In this document: positions 23,884-33,147 of the stretch, piece by piece
Layout of the letters: the number at the start of each line of letters is the position of its first letter
Numbering within the stretch: the first letter of the stretch is position 1
Assembly: GCF_012184425.1 (NCBI RefSeq)
Contig: NZ_VTOW01000002.1
Location: forward strand, 1,054,001-1,118,000
Source of the DNA: Candidatus Manganitrophus noduliformans
Lineage (GTDB): Bacteria > Nitrospirota > Nitrospiria > SBBL01 > Manganitrophaceae
DNA length: 64,000 nucleotides
Direction: 5' to 3'
The notes under the pieces: generated by a model
The model's input: the letters and a program-made list of their open reading frames with translations, nothing else
The model's database searches: none
Told to the model about the DNA's origin: nothing
Program-made: the position numbers and the translations under genes

Positions 23884-24084
23884 TCGACTCCGAAAAATGC
23901 TCTTTAATCTCAGTCGTTTCGGGGCGCCTTCTGCGTCACACGCCGGCCGGTTTTCCACGCATCGCAAAAAACGGAGCAGCCGCTCCTTTTTCGACGACGC
24001 ATTTTGTCCAGAATAAGAAGATACCTGACTCTTCGAGGGTATTCAAGACCCTCTCGATTCCACCGGGAAAGTGAAATTAAGGGG

Positions 24085-24114
24085 ATGACAATGAATATCC
24101 AGTTATTGTATAAT
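24085..24114 (+). promoter_or_regulatory. Predicted promoter of the DUF6982 gene
   Basis: ATGACA (24085-24090) and TATAAT (24109-24114) are 18 bp apart. This places transcription start near 24121 and argues for the ATG at 24190 over the in-frame ATG at 24091. 23884-24084 contains nothing else that I can support. Confidence 0.5.
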
Positions 24115-24189
24115 TCTCTTCCCCTGATCGGCGGGATGATCGCAGCGGTCATTTTCACAGTAGACGTAAAATCTCAGAGAGGGATGGCA

Positions 24190-24576
24190 ATGCAAAACAG
24201 GATCGTTCTCCATTTTCAAAACGGAGAGGTCGTCAAGGGAAGCACCGGCGACTTCTCCCCGGAAAAACCTTGGTTCCACCTTACCAAAAAAAGCTCGGGA
24301 GAAACAATCAAAATTGACCCCTCGCGATTGAAGGGAATTTTCTTCGTGAAGTGCTTCGACGGAAATCCGACCTATAAAGAGCGGATCGATGTGGAGCGGC
24401 CGGGGCTGGGTCGAAGAGTGATGGTCTGCTTCAAAGACGGGGAGAATCTCTTCGGCTACACCACGGGCGTCTCTCCCGGAAGAAAGGGATTCTTTCTCTT
24501 TTTCTCGGATCCGGAAAACAACAACGAGAAAGTCTTCGTCCTCACCGCCGCTACGGATGATGTGCTGTTAGGATAG
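24190..24576 (+). CDS. DUF6982-type domain protein
   Basis: The 128-residue protein consists of one domain with RIVLHFQNGEVVKGSTGDFSP, DPSRLKGIFFVKCFDG, GRRVMVCFKDGENLFGYTTG and a final GFFLFFSDPENNNEKVFV block. This matches my memory of DUF6982, a small beta-rich domain often seen in Nitrospirota and related phyla and linked to surface sensing or pili. The function is not established. The start is chosen at 24190 (AGAGAGGG upstream). Starting at 24091 would add a hydrophobic 33-residue leader, but that region contains the promoter. A single-gene unit, it is followed by a tRNA gene on the other strand. Confidence 0.65.
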   Translation: MQNRIVLHFQNGEVVKGSTGDFSPEKPWFHLTKKSSGETIKIDPSRLKGIFFVKCFDGNPTYKERIDVERPGLGRRVMVCFKDGENLFGYTTGVSPGRKGFFLFFSDPENNNEKVFVLTAATDDVLLG

Positions 24577-24603
24577 ACCGGCTCTGAGAAGAGGAAAGAA
24601 GGA

Positions 24604-24679
24604 TGGTAGCGGCGGAGGGCCTCGAACCCCCGACACGCGGATTATGATTCCGCTGCTCTACCAACTGAGCTACGCCGCC
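24604..24679 (-). tRNA. tRNA with anticodon CAT (Met, elongator or Ile2)
   Basis: The minus strand folds as a complete 76-nt cloverleaf: acceptor GGCGGCG with CGCCGCT (a G-U closing pair), D-arm GCTCAGTTGGTAGAGC, anticodon stem GCGGA/TCCGC around ATCATAA, T-arm GGGGGTTCGAGGCCCTC, then A and an encoded CCA. The anticodon is CAT. Initiator tRNA is unlikely, as the three G-C anticodon-stem pairs are absent. Elongator Met and lysidine-modified Ile2 cannot be separated by eye. Confidence 0.95.
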
Positions 24680-24757
24680 ATGATTTGATCCAGGAAAGAC
24701 AACGGGTTTGGTTATATCATTTTTCGCTTTGTGCGTCAATCGAGAAGCATCTTAAAT

Positions 24758-24786
24758 GTAGAGACGTCCCGCCGGGACGTCTCTAC
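24758..24786. repeat. Palindromic REP-like hairpin
   Basis: GTAGAGACGTCCC and GGGACGTCTCTAC form a perfect 13-bp stem with a 3-base loop, downstream of trpS. Similar palindromes occur in intergenic regions of many bacteria. No U-run follows on the minus strand, so termination is possible but not shown. Confidence 0.7.
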
Positions 24787-24810
24787 AGGTCCGCATTCCG
24801 CAATCGATCT

Positions 24811-25842
<1,032 letters not shown>

Positions 25843-26640
25843 TTACCCGTTCGACCGGACCCTCAAACCGTTGGCGACAGGCCAGGCCCCTTGAACCCCT
25901 TCCCAGACGATCTCCGCCAGCAGCGGGTGGATGCCGAAGGGGTCGGCCATCCGGATGGAGAGGGCGGGATCGATCTCCCGGAATTTCTCCACTCTCAAAC
26001 GAATCCCCTGCAACACTCTCCCGGTAAAAAGAACGCAAGGGAAGACAACGATCGACGTGATCCCCATCCCAAGACAACGGGCAAAGGCGTCCGGCATCGA
26101 CGGCCAGGCCATCTCAGCGAAGCAGGGAAGAAAATGGACTTGAGGGAGCATCGGCCTTAACTTCGCCGCGAAGTGCTCGACCGCTTCGATCCCCCTGGAA
26201 TCGCTGCTCCCGTTCGCCACCAGAAGAAGGGCGGTCCGGTCCTCCTCCGCGGGAAGGGGACCGATCCGGATCTTCGCCAACTCCAGCAGTTTCGGGTGCC
26301 GGTGCATCGCCTCCCCGAAGTGGATCGGGACCGCTCGATGCCGCGTCCCCGCCTCGGATAAAAAGCGCGGTAAATCACTGGAAACATGGCGGCCGGGAAA
26401 AAGGAAAAGCGGGTAGACCCAGATCCGTGCCGCCCCCTCGGCCGCGGCGCGATCGATCGCCTCCGGGATCGACGGGGCGGTCAGCTCTAAGTAGCCGGGG
26501 GAAACCCGCGGAAAACCGCTCCATTCCTTGAAGAAAGCGACAAAGCGCTCGAACTCCTCGACCGCCGCCGGATCGCGGCTTCCATGTCCCAGCAGAAGAA
26601 TCGTGTCGGTCCGGGCATCCGGTTTGGCTCCCCCCATCAT
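25843..26640 (-). CDS. cbiX: Sirohydrochlorin chelatase, two-domain CbiX
   Basis: The 265-residue protein has two CbiX-type domains in tandem. The first contains the signature ILLLGHGSRDPAAV with the metal-binding His and WVYPLFLFPGRH. The second contains ALLLVANGSSDSRG and VVFPCVLFTGRV. It is expected to insert cobalt or another divalent metal (iron, nickel) into sirohydrochlorin or a related tetrapyrrole. The second domain has lost the GHGS histidine (ANGSS), so only one half may be catalytic. The ATG overlaps the stop of the TrpD2-like gene (ATGA, 26637-26640) and has AAGGAG upstream. Cobalamin salvage genes lie elsewhere in the window. Confidence 0.85.
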   Translation of the reverse strand: MMGGAKPDARTDTILLLGHGSRDPAAVEEFERFVAFFKEWSGFPRVSPGYLELTAPSIPEAIDRAAAEGAARIWVYPLFLFPGRHVSSDLPRFLSEAGTRHRAVPIHFGEAMHRHPKLLELAKIRIGPLPAEEDRTALLLVANGSSDSRGIEAVEHFAAKLRPMLPQVHFLPCFAEMAWPSMPDAFARCLGMGITSIVVFPCVLFTGRVLQGIRLRVEKFREIDPALSIRMADPFGIHPLLAEIVWEGVQGAWPVANGLRVRSNG

Positions 26641-27662
26641 GCCGCCGCACTCTCCTTTAGCTTGCGAAGCCCCGCGCCCTCGTTGAGAACCTGCTCCGCC
26701 CGCTTCCACCCGTCCACAAGGGTCGGCGCCTCCCCCACCGCGAGAAGGCCGGCCGCGGCGGTCAGCAGCACCCACTCCCGCACCGGTCCGATCTTTTCGC
26801 CGGCGAGAATCTTTTCAACCAGACCGGCTTGCTCCTCCGGCTCCCCTCCCGGAATATCGCTCCGTTTGGCCCAGGAGAGGCCGAACTCCGCGGCGGCGAT
26901 CGAGAGCGGCGCCGCCTCCCCGTTTACTGCGAGAAACCCCTTTGTCTCCGAGGTGATCGACGGCTCCGGCCCTCCCTCGACCCCTCGGACGATCAAGGTG
27001 CGGCGGCTTCCAAGCCGCTTCAATACCTCCAGGGTCTTCTCGAAATAAGGGGGATGGGAGATCCCGATGAGGTGCCGGCCGGAATCGGCCGGATCGACCA
27101 TCCTGCAGACGGCGTTGAAGAGGGTCCGAACGCCGAGCTCGGTCCGCAGCAATTGGAAACGGTGGAGGGGGGGATTGAACTTGGCCACATCGAGATAGAG
27201 AAAGCCCTGCCGCTCTAAGATGGTCGATCCCTCCTGCGGGGTGAAATCGACGCAGATCCCGAGCGAGCGCAACACATCGGCCGCCCCCAGCCGTCCCGGG
27301 GCGCCGGAAAAGCCATGCAGCAGGACCGGCCGTCCGGACGCCGCGATCAAAAATGCCGCCGGGATGATCGCATGGAAAAAAAATTTCTTCCCCGCATAAA
27401 CCGGGATATCGAGCGGGACCACTCCCCGCTTGAGCATCAACGGCTTATTGTAATCCCGGCAGACCTCGGTAAAGGCGCGCATCTCCTCATTCGTCTCATT
27501 CTTCACCCGCATCGCGATCAGAAGGCCCCCCGCCTGGGCCGGCGTCGCCTCTCCGGAGAGAAGCAGCTGCGCCGCCTCGCGCGCCTCTTCATAAGTCAGG
27601 TCTTGGGCCGCCTTCTCCCCCGCTCCGACTTTATGAACCAAATATTGCATCCGTCCCAGCAT
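26637..27662 (-). CDS. TrpD2-like anthranilate phosphoribosyltransferase-family protein
   Basis: The 341-residue protein begins MLGRMQYLVHKVGAGEKAAQDLT and has the nucleoside phosphorylase/TrpD fold pattern: EAREAAQLLLSGEATPAQAGGLLIAMRVK, then PVLLHGFSGAPGRLGAADVLRSLG. The usual GTGGD motif of TrpD is changed, as in the TrpD2/YbiB branch, which binds nucleic acids and lacks anthranilate activity. No trp biosynthesis genes are nearby. It is translationally coupled to cbiX by an ATGA overlap. The start is uncertain: ATG 27662 or ATG 27650, neither with a strong ribosome site. The longer frame to 28046 is rejected because it overlaps the divergent hydrolase. Confidence 0.75.
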   Translation of the reverse strand: MLGRMQYLVHKVGAGEKAAQDLTYEEAREAAQLLLSGEATPAQAGGLLIAMRVKNETNEEMRAFTEVCRDYNKPLMLKRGVVPLDIPVYAGKKFFFHAIIPAAFLIAASGRPVLLHGFSGAPGRLGAADVLRSLGICVDFTPQEGSTILERQGFLYLDVAKFNPPLHRFQLLRTELGVRTLFNAVCRMVDPADSGRHLIGISHPPYFEKTLEVLKRLGSRRTLIVRGVEGGPEPSITSETKGFLAVNGEAAPLSIAAAEFGLSWAKRSDIPGGEPEEQAGLVEKILAGEKIGPVREWVLLTAAAGLLAVGEAPTLVDGWKRAEQVLNEGAGLRKLKESAAA

Positions 27663-27746
27663 AATGCCCGTATTATGGAGAGAGATGAAAAGGGTGTCAA
27701 GGGAGAAACCCGTTAAAACACGGGAGGAGGGCGGGGGAGAAGTTGC

Positions 27747-27775
27747 TTGCAAGCGATCCGGCAAAAAGGTATCCT
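27747..27775 (+). promoter_or_regulatory. Possible promoter of the alpha/beta hydrolase
   Basis: TTGCAA (27747-27752) and TATCCT (27770-27775) are 17 bp apart, 29 bp before the start codon. Confidence 0.35.
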
Positions 27776-27803
27776 GTTTCTCAATGATATGAACGGAGGG
27801 CGC

Positions 27804-28565
27804 ATGGAGAAAAAACTCGAACTGAATCTGACCGATCAGCAGAAAACCTCGGTCGTTCTGGCGACTCCCGAGGGATCGACCTCCCGGGCCGTCCTCCTCT
27901 GCCACGGTTTTATGTCGAGCAAGGAGAGCGAGACCAACCGAACCCTCACCCCCCGCCTTCTCTCCAAGCGGATCGCGGCCTGCCGGTTCGATTTCTTCGG
28001 CCACGGCGAGAGCGACGGCCCTTTCTCGCGCCTGACGCTGACCCAATGCCTGGAGCAGACGGAGGGGATGATCCGCTGGTTAAACGAAAACGGATATACG
28101 GAGGTCGGCCTGGTCGGATCGAGCTTCGGCGGATTGGTCGCCATCCATGCCGCCGCGAAACACCCGGCGCTCTTCGCCGTCGCCCTCAAATGCCCCGTCT
28201 CCGACTACCCGCCGATCTGGCGGGCGCAGCTGGGAGAAACCGGGATGAGCCATTGGAAGGAGAGCGGCCTCCTCGCGATCGCCACCCCGCATGGAAAGGC
28301 CCGGCTCGACTATGCCTTCTATGAGGATCAATTGAAATACGACACCTACCGGGCGGCCGCGCAGATCAAACCTCCCACGCTGATCGTTCATGGCGAGGCC
28401 GACGAATATGTCCCGTTCGACCAGAGCCTCCGCCTCTTCGACACCCTTCGCCTTCCGAACGACCAGAGAGAGATGGAGGCGATCCCCGGCGCCAACCATG
28501 AGTTTTCCAAACCGGAAGATTTCGAGCGGATGATCACCCGGATCGAGAAGTGGATCACGAAATAG
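27804..28565 (+). CDS. Alpha/beta hydrolase
   Basis: The 253-residue protein is an alpha/beta hydrolase of the FrsA/YqkD-like cytosolic type. It has a GFMSSKES oxyanion segment and the nucleophile elbow GSSFGG (Ser near residue 105). The acidic residue lies in GEADEYVP and the catalytic His in GANHEFSK. RFDFFGHGESDGPF is typical of serine aminopeptidase_S33/esterase members. The substrate cannot be predicted. There is no signal peptide. The start at 27804 has GGAGG close upstream; the longer frame from 27747 covers the promoter region. Confidence 0.85.
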   Translation: MEKKLELNLTDQQKTSVVLATPEGSTSRAVLLCHGFMSSKESETNRTLTPRLLSKRIAACRFDFFGHGESDGPFSRLTLTQCLEQTEGMIRWLNENGYTEVGLVGSSFGGLVAIHAAAKHPALFAVALKCPVSDYPPIWRAQLGETGMSHWKESGLLAIATPHGKARLDYAFYEDQLKYDTYRAAAQIKPPTLIVHGEADEYVPFDQSLRLFDTLRLPNDQREMEAIPGANHEFSKPEDFERMITRIEKWITK

Positions 28566-28616
28566 CCGCGTTTCAGGCGGGCATCCCCTCCAACCCTCGT
28601 AGTTACTTTTCCCCCT

Positions 28617-28645
28617 TGTAGTCTCAATGGGCCTGGTGTAGAATC
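28617..28645 (+). promoter_or_regulatory. Predicted promoter of the receiver protein at 28743
   Basis: TTGTAG (28617-28622) and TAGAAT (28640-28645) are 17 bp apart. The leader to the start codon is about 90 nt and shows no clear structure. Confidence 0.5.
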
Positions 28646-28742
28646 CGCTGCACAAACTCGAAAAAATGTTGCTTATGACGCTGCCTCCCTGATCTCCCGG
28701 ACAGCCTCACCCTTATGCCTTGCGCCTTATGAAGGAGGAGAA

Positions 28743-29234
28743 ATGCCGCACAAAGTCCTTGCGGTGGATGACAATATCGATACAATCCTCATTCTCTCCG
28801 CGGTGCTTGAAAGAGAGGGGTACGAGGTGATCACCGCAAAGGATGGTTTAGAGGCGGTAGAAAAGGTCGAGCGTGATCTCCCCGCACTGGTTCTGCTCGA
28901 TCTGATGATGCCGAAGATGAACGGCTTTGAAGTCTGCCGGGCGATCCGCGGAAATCCAAAAACCAGCCACATTCCGATTCTGATGCTCACGGCGAAAACC
29001 GACCCTTTTTCCCGGGAGCAGGGGCTCGCCCTCGGCGCCAACGAGTACCTCACCAAGCCGCTGAACCCGAAGGAGATTCTCACGAAAGTCAGAGAACACC
29101 TCCTCCCGACCGAACCGCCCCCTCCCCCTCCGGGAGCGCTCACCGTCTCTTTGACGGGAGTGATCGCGCTGATTGGGGAATTGATCCGCACATGGGCCGC
29201 CTTTCTCGCACCCCGCTCCTCGCCGGCGAAATAA
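28743..29234 (+). CDS. Response-regulator receiver protein with hydrophobic C-terminus
   Basis: The 163-residue protein is a canonical receiver domain: acidic pair D9-D10, phospho-acceptor D53 in LVLLDLMMP, and Lys105 in YLTKPLNP. After a proline stretch, the last ~30 residues (from GALTVSLTG on) are hydrophobic enough to form a membrane anchor or amphipathic helix. No DNA-binding domain is present. The start has GGAGGAG upstream. No histidine kinase is adjacent. Membrane-tethered single-domain receivers are uncommon, so its output is not predictable. Confidence 0.88.
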   Translation: MPHKVLAVDDNIDTILILSAVLEREGYEVITAKDGLEAVEKVERDLPALVLLDLMMPKMNGFEVCRAIRGNPKTSHIPILMLTAKTDPFSREQGLALGANEYLTKPLNPKEILTKVREHLLPTEPPPPPPGALTVSLTGVIALIGELIRTWAAFLAPRSSPAK

Positions 29235-29274
29235 AGCGTTGACATTCGGCTCGCTTTTTGATTAGCTTTGCGTC

Positions 29275-29586
29275 ATGTATTCAAGCATCCTCAAAAAGGA
29301 TCAGACCCTCCGCCTGCTGACCCTCGGTCTGGTTCTTTATCTTTTCCTCTTCTCCGGCTTCGCCCTCTTTCACGCCTATTCCGAAGACGAGTTGGTCGAC
29401 CCGCACGGTTGCGCGATCGGCCTCTGGGTCCAGAACAGCCAGGCGTCGGTTCCGTTCCTCGCCGCGCTGGCCCTCTTTCTCATCCACCTCACCGGGAACC
29501 CGCTTCCGAGGCTCTTCCTCCCGGTCGAGCGGATTTCTCTCCAAAAACCGACCCGCGCCCCGCCGCACCACGCTTCTCTCCTCTAA
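29275..29586 (+). CDS. Small membrane protein at head of metal-uptake island
   Basis: The 103-residue protein has two hydrophobic spans (LLTLGLVLYLFLFSGFALF and FLAALALFLIHL) flanking a short external loop, HAYSEDELVDPHGCAIG. The loop is rich in potential metal ligands (His, Asp, Glu, Cys). I do not recognise a named family, but small His/Cys membrane proteins of this kind commonly sit in zinc or copper loci. It is the first gene of a same-strand run that includes an outer-membrane barrel, ZnuA and ZnuB, so a role in metal handling is inferred from context. TTGACA at 29239-29244 could be a -35 box, but no convincing -10 follows. Confidence 0.65.
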   Translation: MYSSILKKDQTLRLLTLGLVLYLFLFSGFALFHAYSEDELVDPHGCAIGLWVQNSQASVPFLAALALFLIHLTGNPLPRLFLPVERISLQKPTRAPPHHASLL

Positions 29587-29674
29587 CTCCATTCATTTGA
29601 ACAGGATCGCGCCGGAGGTCCCATATCGGGCGGGATCTTGCGCGACGATTTCCACCCATCGACATGGAGGAAGC

Positions 29675-30844
29675 ATGATGCGTTCTATTCTGTTCGCCCT
29701 GATACTATTCGGGGCGATCCTTGGGATCGCCCTGCCGGCGCGAAGCGCCCAGACGTTCAATCCGGAGATTTCACTCGACGGCCTTTTCTCCGCCGCCACC
29801 TTTTCCGATCCGGACCATCTGCAATTCGGCGCCCACGATCCGAACAAACGAGGGTTCACCCTCCAGAATCTCGAATTGACCCTCGCCGGCAATGTCGACC
29901 CTTACTTTCGGGGCGAAGCCCACCTGATTTTCGGTCTCGAAGATGGCGAATCATTTATCGAAGTGGAAGAAGCCTTCCTAACCACTCTTTCTCTTCCCTA
30001 CGGCCTTCAGATCATGGGGGGACAATTCTTCACCCGGTTCGGCCGGCAAAACCCGCTCCATCCGCATGCCTGGGACTTTGCCGATCAGAACATCATCAAC
30101 ACGCTGATGTTCGGCGGCGATGGTTTAAGGAGCCCGGGCATACAGCTCTCCGCTCTGCTGCCGCTCCCTTTTTATCTGGAGTTGATCGGAAGCGCCCAGA
30201 ATGCCGAAGGAGAAACGGCAACCAGCTTTCTCTTCGCTCCCGGGGAGACCTTCGCCGGCCGGCCGATTCTCGAGCGCGATGTGCACGATGAAGGGGACCT
30301 TCTTTATCTGAGCCGGATCAAAACCTCGCTCGATCTCTCGGAGAGCGTGACCCTTGTCGCGGGGACCTCCCATCTCTTCGGCCCCAACGGAACGGGGGAG
30401 AATACTTCGACACGGATTCACGGGGTCGATCTCTTTGTGAAATGGAAGCCGCTCACCGCCGATCACGGCTGGCCGTTTGTCACCTTTCAGGGAGAGGCGA
30501 TGCGCCGCAGCTACGAAGCGGGAGAGGCCACCCTGGACGACGGGACCGTGTTGTCCGGGGAGAAATTCAAGACCGACGGCTTCTACATCCAGTCGCTCTA
30601 TGGTTTTAAGCGCCGCTGGGTCGCCGGGATCCGATACGAACAGGCCGACGCCACCGATCCGGTCGATCCCGCTTCCGGAGAGCGATGGCGCGCCTCGTCG
30701 AACCTGACCTTCTACCCTTCCGAGTTCTCCAAGATCCGCCTTCAGTACAACTATGACAAATCGGACGATCGGGACGACCCGATTCACGCCGTTTTCATTC
30801 AGTACGAATTCCTCATCGGCGCTCACGGCGCCCATACGTTTTGA
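29675..30844 (+). CDS. Outer-membrane beta-barrel protein of the metal-uptake island
   Basis: The 389-residue protein has a signal peptide (cleavage near ARSAQ) and alternating strand patterns. ISLDGLFSAATF and GFTLQNLELTLAGNVDPYF occur early, and the final strand is IHAVFIQYEFLIGAHGAHTF. There is no TonB plug, so it looks like a porin-type barrel. The same architecture is often annotated as a zinc-regulated outer-membrane protein next to znuA. GGAGG lies 4 and 7 bases before the two adjacent ATGs at 29675 and 29678; the second has the better spacing. It ends 12 bp before znuA, in one operon. The His-rich C-terminus (AHGAHTF) may face metal. Confidence 0.75.
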   Translation: MMRSILFALILFGAILGIALPARSAQTFNPEISLDGLFSAATFSDPDHLQFGAHDPNKRGFTLQNLELTLAGNVDPYFRGEAHLIFGLEDGESFIEVEEAFLTTLSLPYGLQIMGGQFFTRFGRQNPLHPHAWDFADQNIINTLMFGGDGLRSPGIQLSALLPLPFYLELIGSAQNAEGETATSFLFAPGETFAGRPILERDVHDEGDLLYLSRIKTSLDLSESVTLVAGTSHLFGPNGTGENTSTRIHGVDLFVKWKPLTADHGWPFVTFQGEAMRRSYEAGEATLDDGTVLSGEKFKTDGFYIQSLYGFKRRWVAGIRYEQADATDPVDPASGERWRASSNLTFYPSEFSKIRLQYNYDKSDDRDDPIHAVFIQYEFLIGAHGAHTF

Positions 30845-30855
30845 AGGAGGCGGAT

Positions 30856-31767
30856 ATGAGACCGATCTATCTTATCGCATCTTTTCTTTTGATTCTCCAG
30901 ATCGCCCGACCGGTCGAGGCCGCTCCGGTCAATGTGGTCACCACCACCGAAGACCTCGCCGCAATTGCAAAAGAGGTCGGCGGCGAGCGGGTGGAAGTGG
31001 AATCCCTTGCAAAGGGGGTCCAAGACCCCCACTTCATCGAGGCGAAACCGAGCTTCATGTTGAAACTCGCCCGGGCCGACCTCTTCGTCCAAGTCGGCCT
31101 GGAATTGGAGCAGGCGTGGGTCGGTCCCTTGCTGCTCGGCGCACGGAATGGAAAGATCCGGAGCGGGGCGCCCGGTTTTGTCGATGCTTCAAGAGGAATC
31201 ACGGCGCTGGAGGTTCCGACGGAGCCGATCGACCGGTCCGCCGGAGACGTCCACCTCCAGGGGAATCCGCACATCTGGCTTGATCCGATGAATGGAAAAC
31301 AGATTGCGAGGAACATCGCCGAAGGGTTGAAACGGGTCGACCCGAAGGGAGCGGCGGAGTACGACAGGAACCTCGCCGGCTTCTCAACCCGGATCGACGC
31401 GGCCCTTTCCCGGTGGCAGGAGAAAATGAAACCGTTCGAGGGGGCGAAGGTGATCACCTATCACAACAGCTGGCCCTATTTCCTGAAACGGTTCGGGCTG
31501 GTGGCCGCCGGATATATCGAGCCGAAACCGGGGATACCCTCCTCCACCTCCCACATGAGGGAGTTGATCGCGCTGATCCCGCGGGAGCAGGTGAAGGGGA
31601 TCCTCATGGAGCCGTATTTCAGCGATCAGGCGCCGAAGTTCCTGGCGGAGAAGACGGGAGCGAAGGTTGTACCGCTTCCACCCTCGGTATCGGCTTCGGC
31701 CGGCGTCAACGACTATTTCGAGCTCTTCGATCATTTGACGAACCGCTTGGCGGAGGCATTGCGGTAG
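30856..31767 (+). CDS. znuA: Zinc/manganese ABC transporter substrate-binding protein
   Basis: The 303-residue protein has a signal peptide (ending ARPVEA) and the cluster A-I (ZnuA/TroA) fold. VVTTTEDLAAIAKEVGGERVEVESL is followed by metal-ligand positions in DPHF, GNPHIWLDP and YHNSWPYF and a late acidic ligand in EPYFSDQ. It lacks the long His-rich loop of classic ZnuA, so zinc and manganese cannot be told apart on this basis; the His-rich neighbours favour zinc. The start at 30856 has GGAGG upstream. It precedes a permease gene; no ATPase gene is in this run. Confidence 0.88.
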   Translation: MRPIYLIASFLLILQIARPVEAAPVNVVTTTEDLAAIAKEVGGERVEVESLAKGVQDPHFIEAKPSFMLKLARADLFVQVGLELEQAWVGPLLLGARNGKIRSGAPGFVDASRGITALEVPTEPIDRSAGDVHLQGNPHIWLDPMNGKQIARNIAEGLKRVDPKGAAEYDRNLAGFSTRIDAALSRWQEKMKPFEGAKVITYHNSWPYFLKRFGLVAAGYIEPKPGIPSSTSHMRELIALIPREQVKGILMEPYFSDQAPKFLAEKTGAKVVPLPPSVSASAGVNDYFELFDHLTNRLAEALR

Positions 31768-31791
31768 GGGCGTGTTGCGATACGCCCCTAC
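31764..31791. repeat. Palindromic REP-like hairpin between znuA and znuB
   Basis: GTAGGGGCGT and ACGCCCCTAC form a 10-bp perfect stem (12 with a wobble) around TGCG-type loop bases. It begins at the znuA stop codon. Such a hairpin could protect the upstream mRNA end or attenuate the permease. Confidence 0.7.
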
Positions 31792-31829
31792 GAGAACAGA
31801 GACGATCAAAATATCGATACGAGGATCTG

Positions 31830-32714
31830 ATGCTGTCTTTTCTTTTTTGGCCCTTCATCGCCTGTCTGATTCTGACCGGGATTCACACCTATCTCGGCCT
31901 CCATGTGATCCGGCGGGGGGTGATCTTCGTCGATCTGGCGCTGGCGCAGATGGCGGCGCTCGGCGCGACCGCAGCCCTTCTCTTCGGCCGCGACCTGCAT
32001 GATCCGGCCGCCTACTGGGCCTCCCTCGGGATGACGCTGATCGGCGCCGCCTTCTTCTCCCTCTCCCGATCGCGCGATGAAAAGATCCCCCAAGAGGCGA
32101 TCATCGGGATCGTCTATGTCGTCTCGGCCGCCGCCGCCGTCATCGTCCTTGACCGCGCCCCGGGCGGAGCGGAGCACATCCGCGGACTGCTGGTCGGAAA
32201 TATCCTCACGGTCACCCCCGCGCAGATCACGAAGACGGCGATTCTTTACACGGCGGTCGGCCTCTTCCACTGGTTCTTCCGAAAAGTCTTTCTACTCATC
32301 TCGTTCAACCCCGAGGAGGCCCTCCGCAGGGGATACCGTTTCCGCGCCTGGGATTTTCTCTTCTACGCGGCTTTCGGCGTGGTGGTGACAAGTTCGGTCT
32401 CGCTGGCCGGGGTTCTCCTCGTCTTCGCATTCCTCATCGTCCCGGCATTGGCCTCGCTGCTTCTGACGGACGGAATTGTGCCTAGATTATGGATCGGTTG
32501 GGGATTTGGAACGGCGGCCAGCCTCCTGGGGCTGGCCGCCTCGGTGACGTTCGACCTCCCGACAGGGGCCTCGATCGTCTGCGCCTTCGGGCTGCTCCTC
32601 CTTCTTCCGATCCTCGGAAGATCCCTTTTTCGGATGATCCGGCCCGGAATCCGAGCAACACGGCCCCGCGGCAACCCCCTAAAGGGGGAAAAGCTTGACA
32701 ACAAGTTTGAATAG
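31830..32714 (+). CDS. znuB: Metal ABC transporter permease (ZnuB family)
   Basis: The 294-residue protein has eight or so hydrophobic spans and ABC-3 family landmarks: LGLHVIRRGVIFVDLALAQMAALG near the N-terminus and FNPEEALRRGYRFRAWDFLFYAAFGVVV in the middle, then VSLAGVLLVFAFLIVPALAS. It forms the membrane channel for the ZnuA-bound metal. The start ATG at 31830 has GAGG upstream; the ORF extends upstream through znuA in another frame and is not used. The partner ATPase (ZnuC) is not in the window beside it; the only ABC ATPase here (47591-48397) is in the B12 operon. Confidence 0.85.
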   Translation: MLSFLFWPFIACLILTGIHTYLGLHVIRRGVIFVDLALAQMAALGATAALLFGRDLHDPAAYWASLGMTLIGAAFFSLSRSRDEKIPQEAIIGIVYVVSAAAAVIVLDRAPGGAEHIRGLLVGNILTVTPAQITKTAILYTAVGLFHWFFRKVFLLISFNPEEALRRGYRFRAWDFLFYAAFGVVVTSSVSLAGVLLVFAFLIVPALASLLLTDGIVPRLWIGWGFGTAASLLGLAASVTFDLPTGASIVCAFGLLLLLPILGRSLFRMIRPGIRATRPRGNPLKGEKLDNKFE

Positions 32715-33033
32715 CGCTATGAATAGAGGCATGTTCCGCTTAAGCTACAAAAAGATTATTCTCCTCTCCTTCCCTGTCATCTATTTTGCAGCGCTCATTC
32801 TAGGAACCCTTTGCGCGTTCGACTCCCCCACCGAGCAGAGCCATCACCATGGCCGGACGGTCTCGCACAGCGCCTCTTGTCTCCTCGCCTGCGCAGCCAC
32901 CGTCACCGACCGGACGCAAATAGTTCCCCTGACACTCTCTCTGTTACTCATCGGAACGGTTCTGACCTTTCGGAAAACGCTCCCCCATCAATCCCTTCTA
33001 CGGCGGCTTCACAGCCGGGCCCCGCCCCTCTGA
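32695..33033 (+). CDS. Small membrane protein with a His-rich loop
   Basis: The 112-residue protein has two hydrophobic spans (IILLSFPVIYFAALILG and PLTLSLLLIGTVLTF). They are joined by SPTEQSHHHGRTVSHSASC, a segment with several histidines and nearby cysteines. It starts at TTG 32695 with AAAGGGGG upstream and overlaps the permease stop by 20 bases; ATGs at 32719 and 32731 are alternatives without good sites. It belongs to the metal-uptake run. The loop fits metal binding at the membrane surface. No named family is recognised. Confidence 0.55.
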   Translation: MTTSLNSAMNRGMFRLSYKKIILLSFPVIYFAALILGTLCAFDSPTEQSHHHGRTVSHSASCLLACAATVTDRTQIVPLTLSLLLIGTVLTFRKTLPHQSLLRRLHSRAPPL

Positions 33034-33147
33034 ACCTTATTTAACATTCCCTGAATGAGCCCGCTCCCGAATGGGGCCATTCTCTTGGTTCACCCGCGAT
33101 CCGCCTGGAAAGGCGATGTCTCGCACGCTCCTTTACTTGTGAACACC

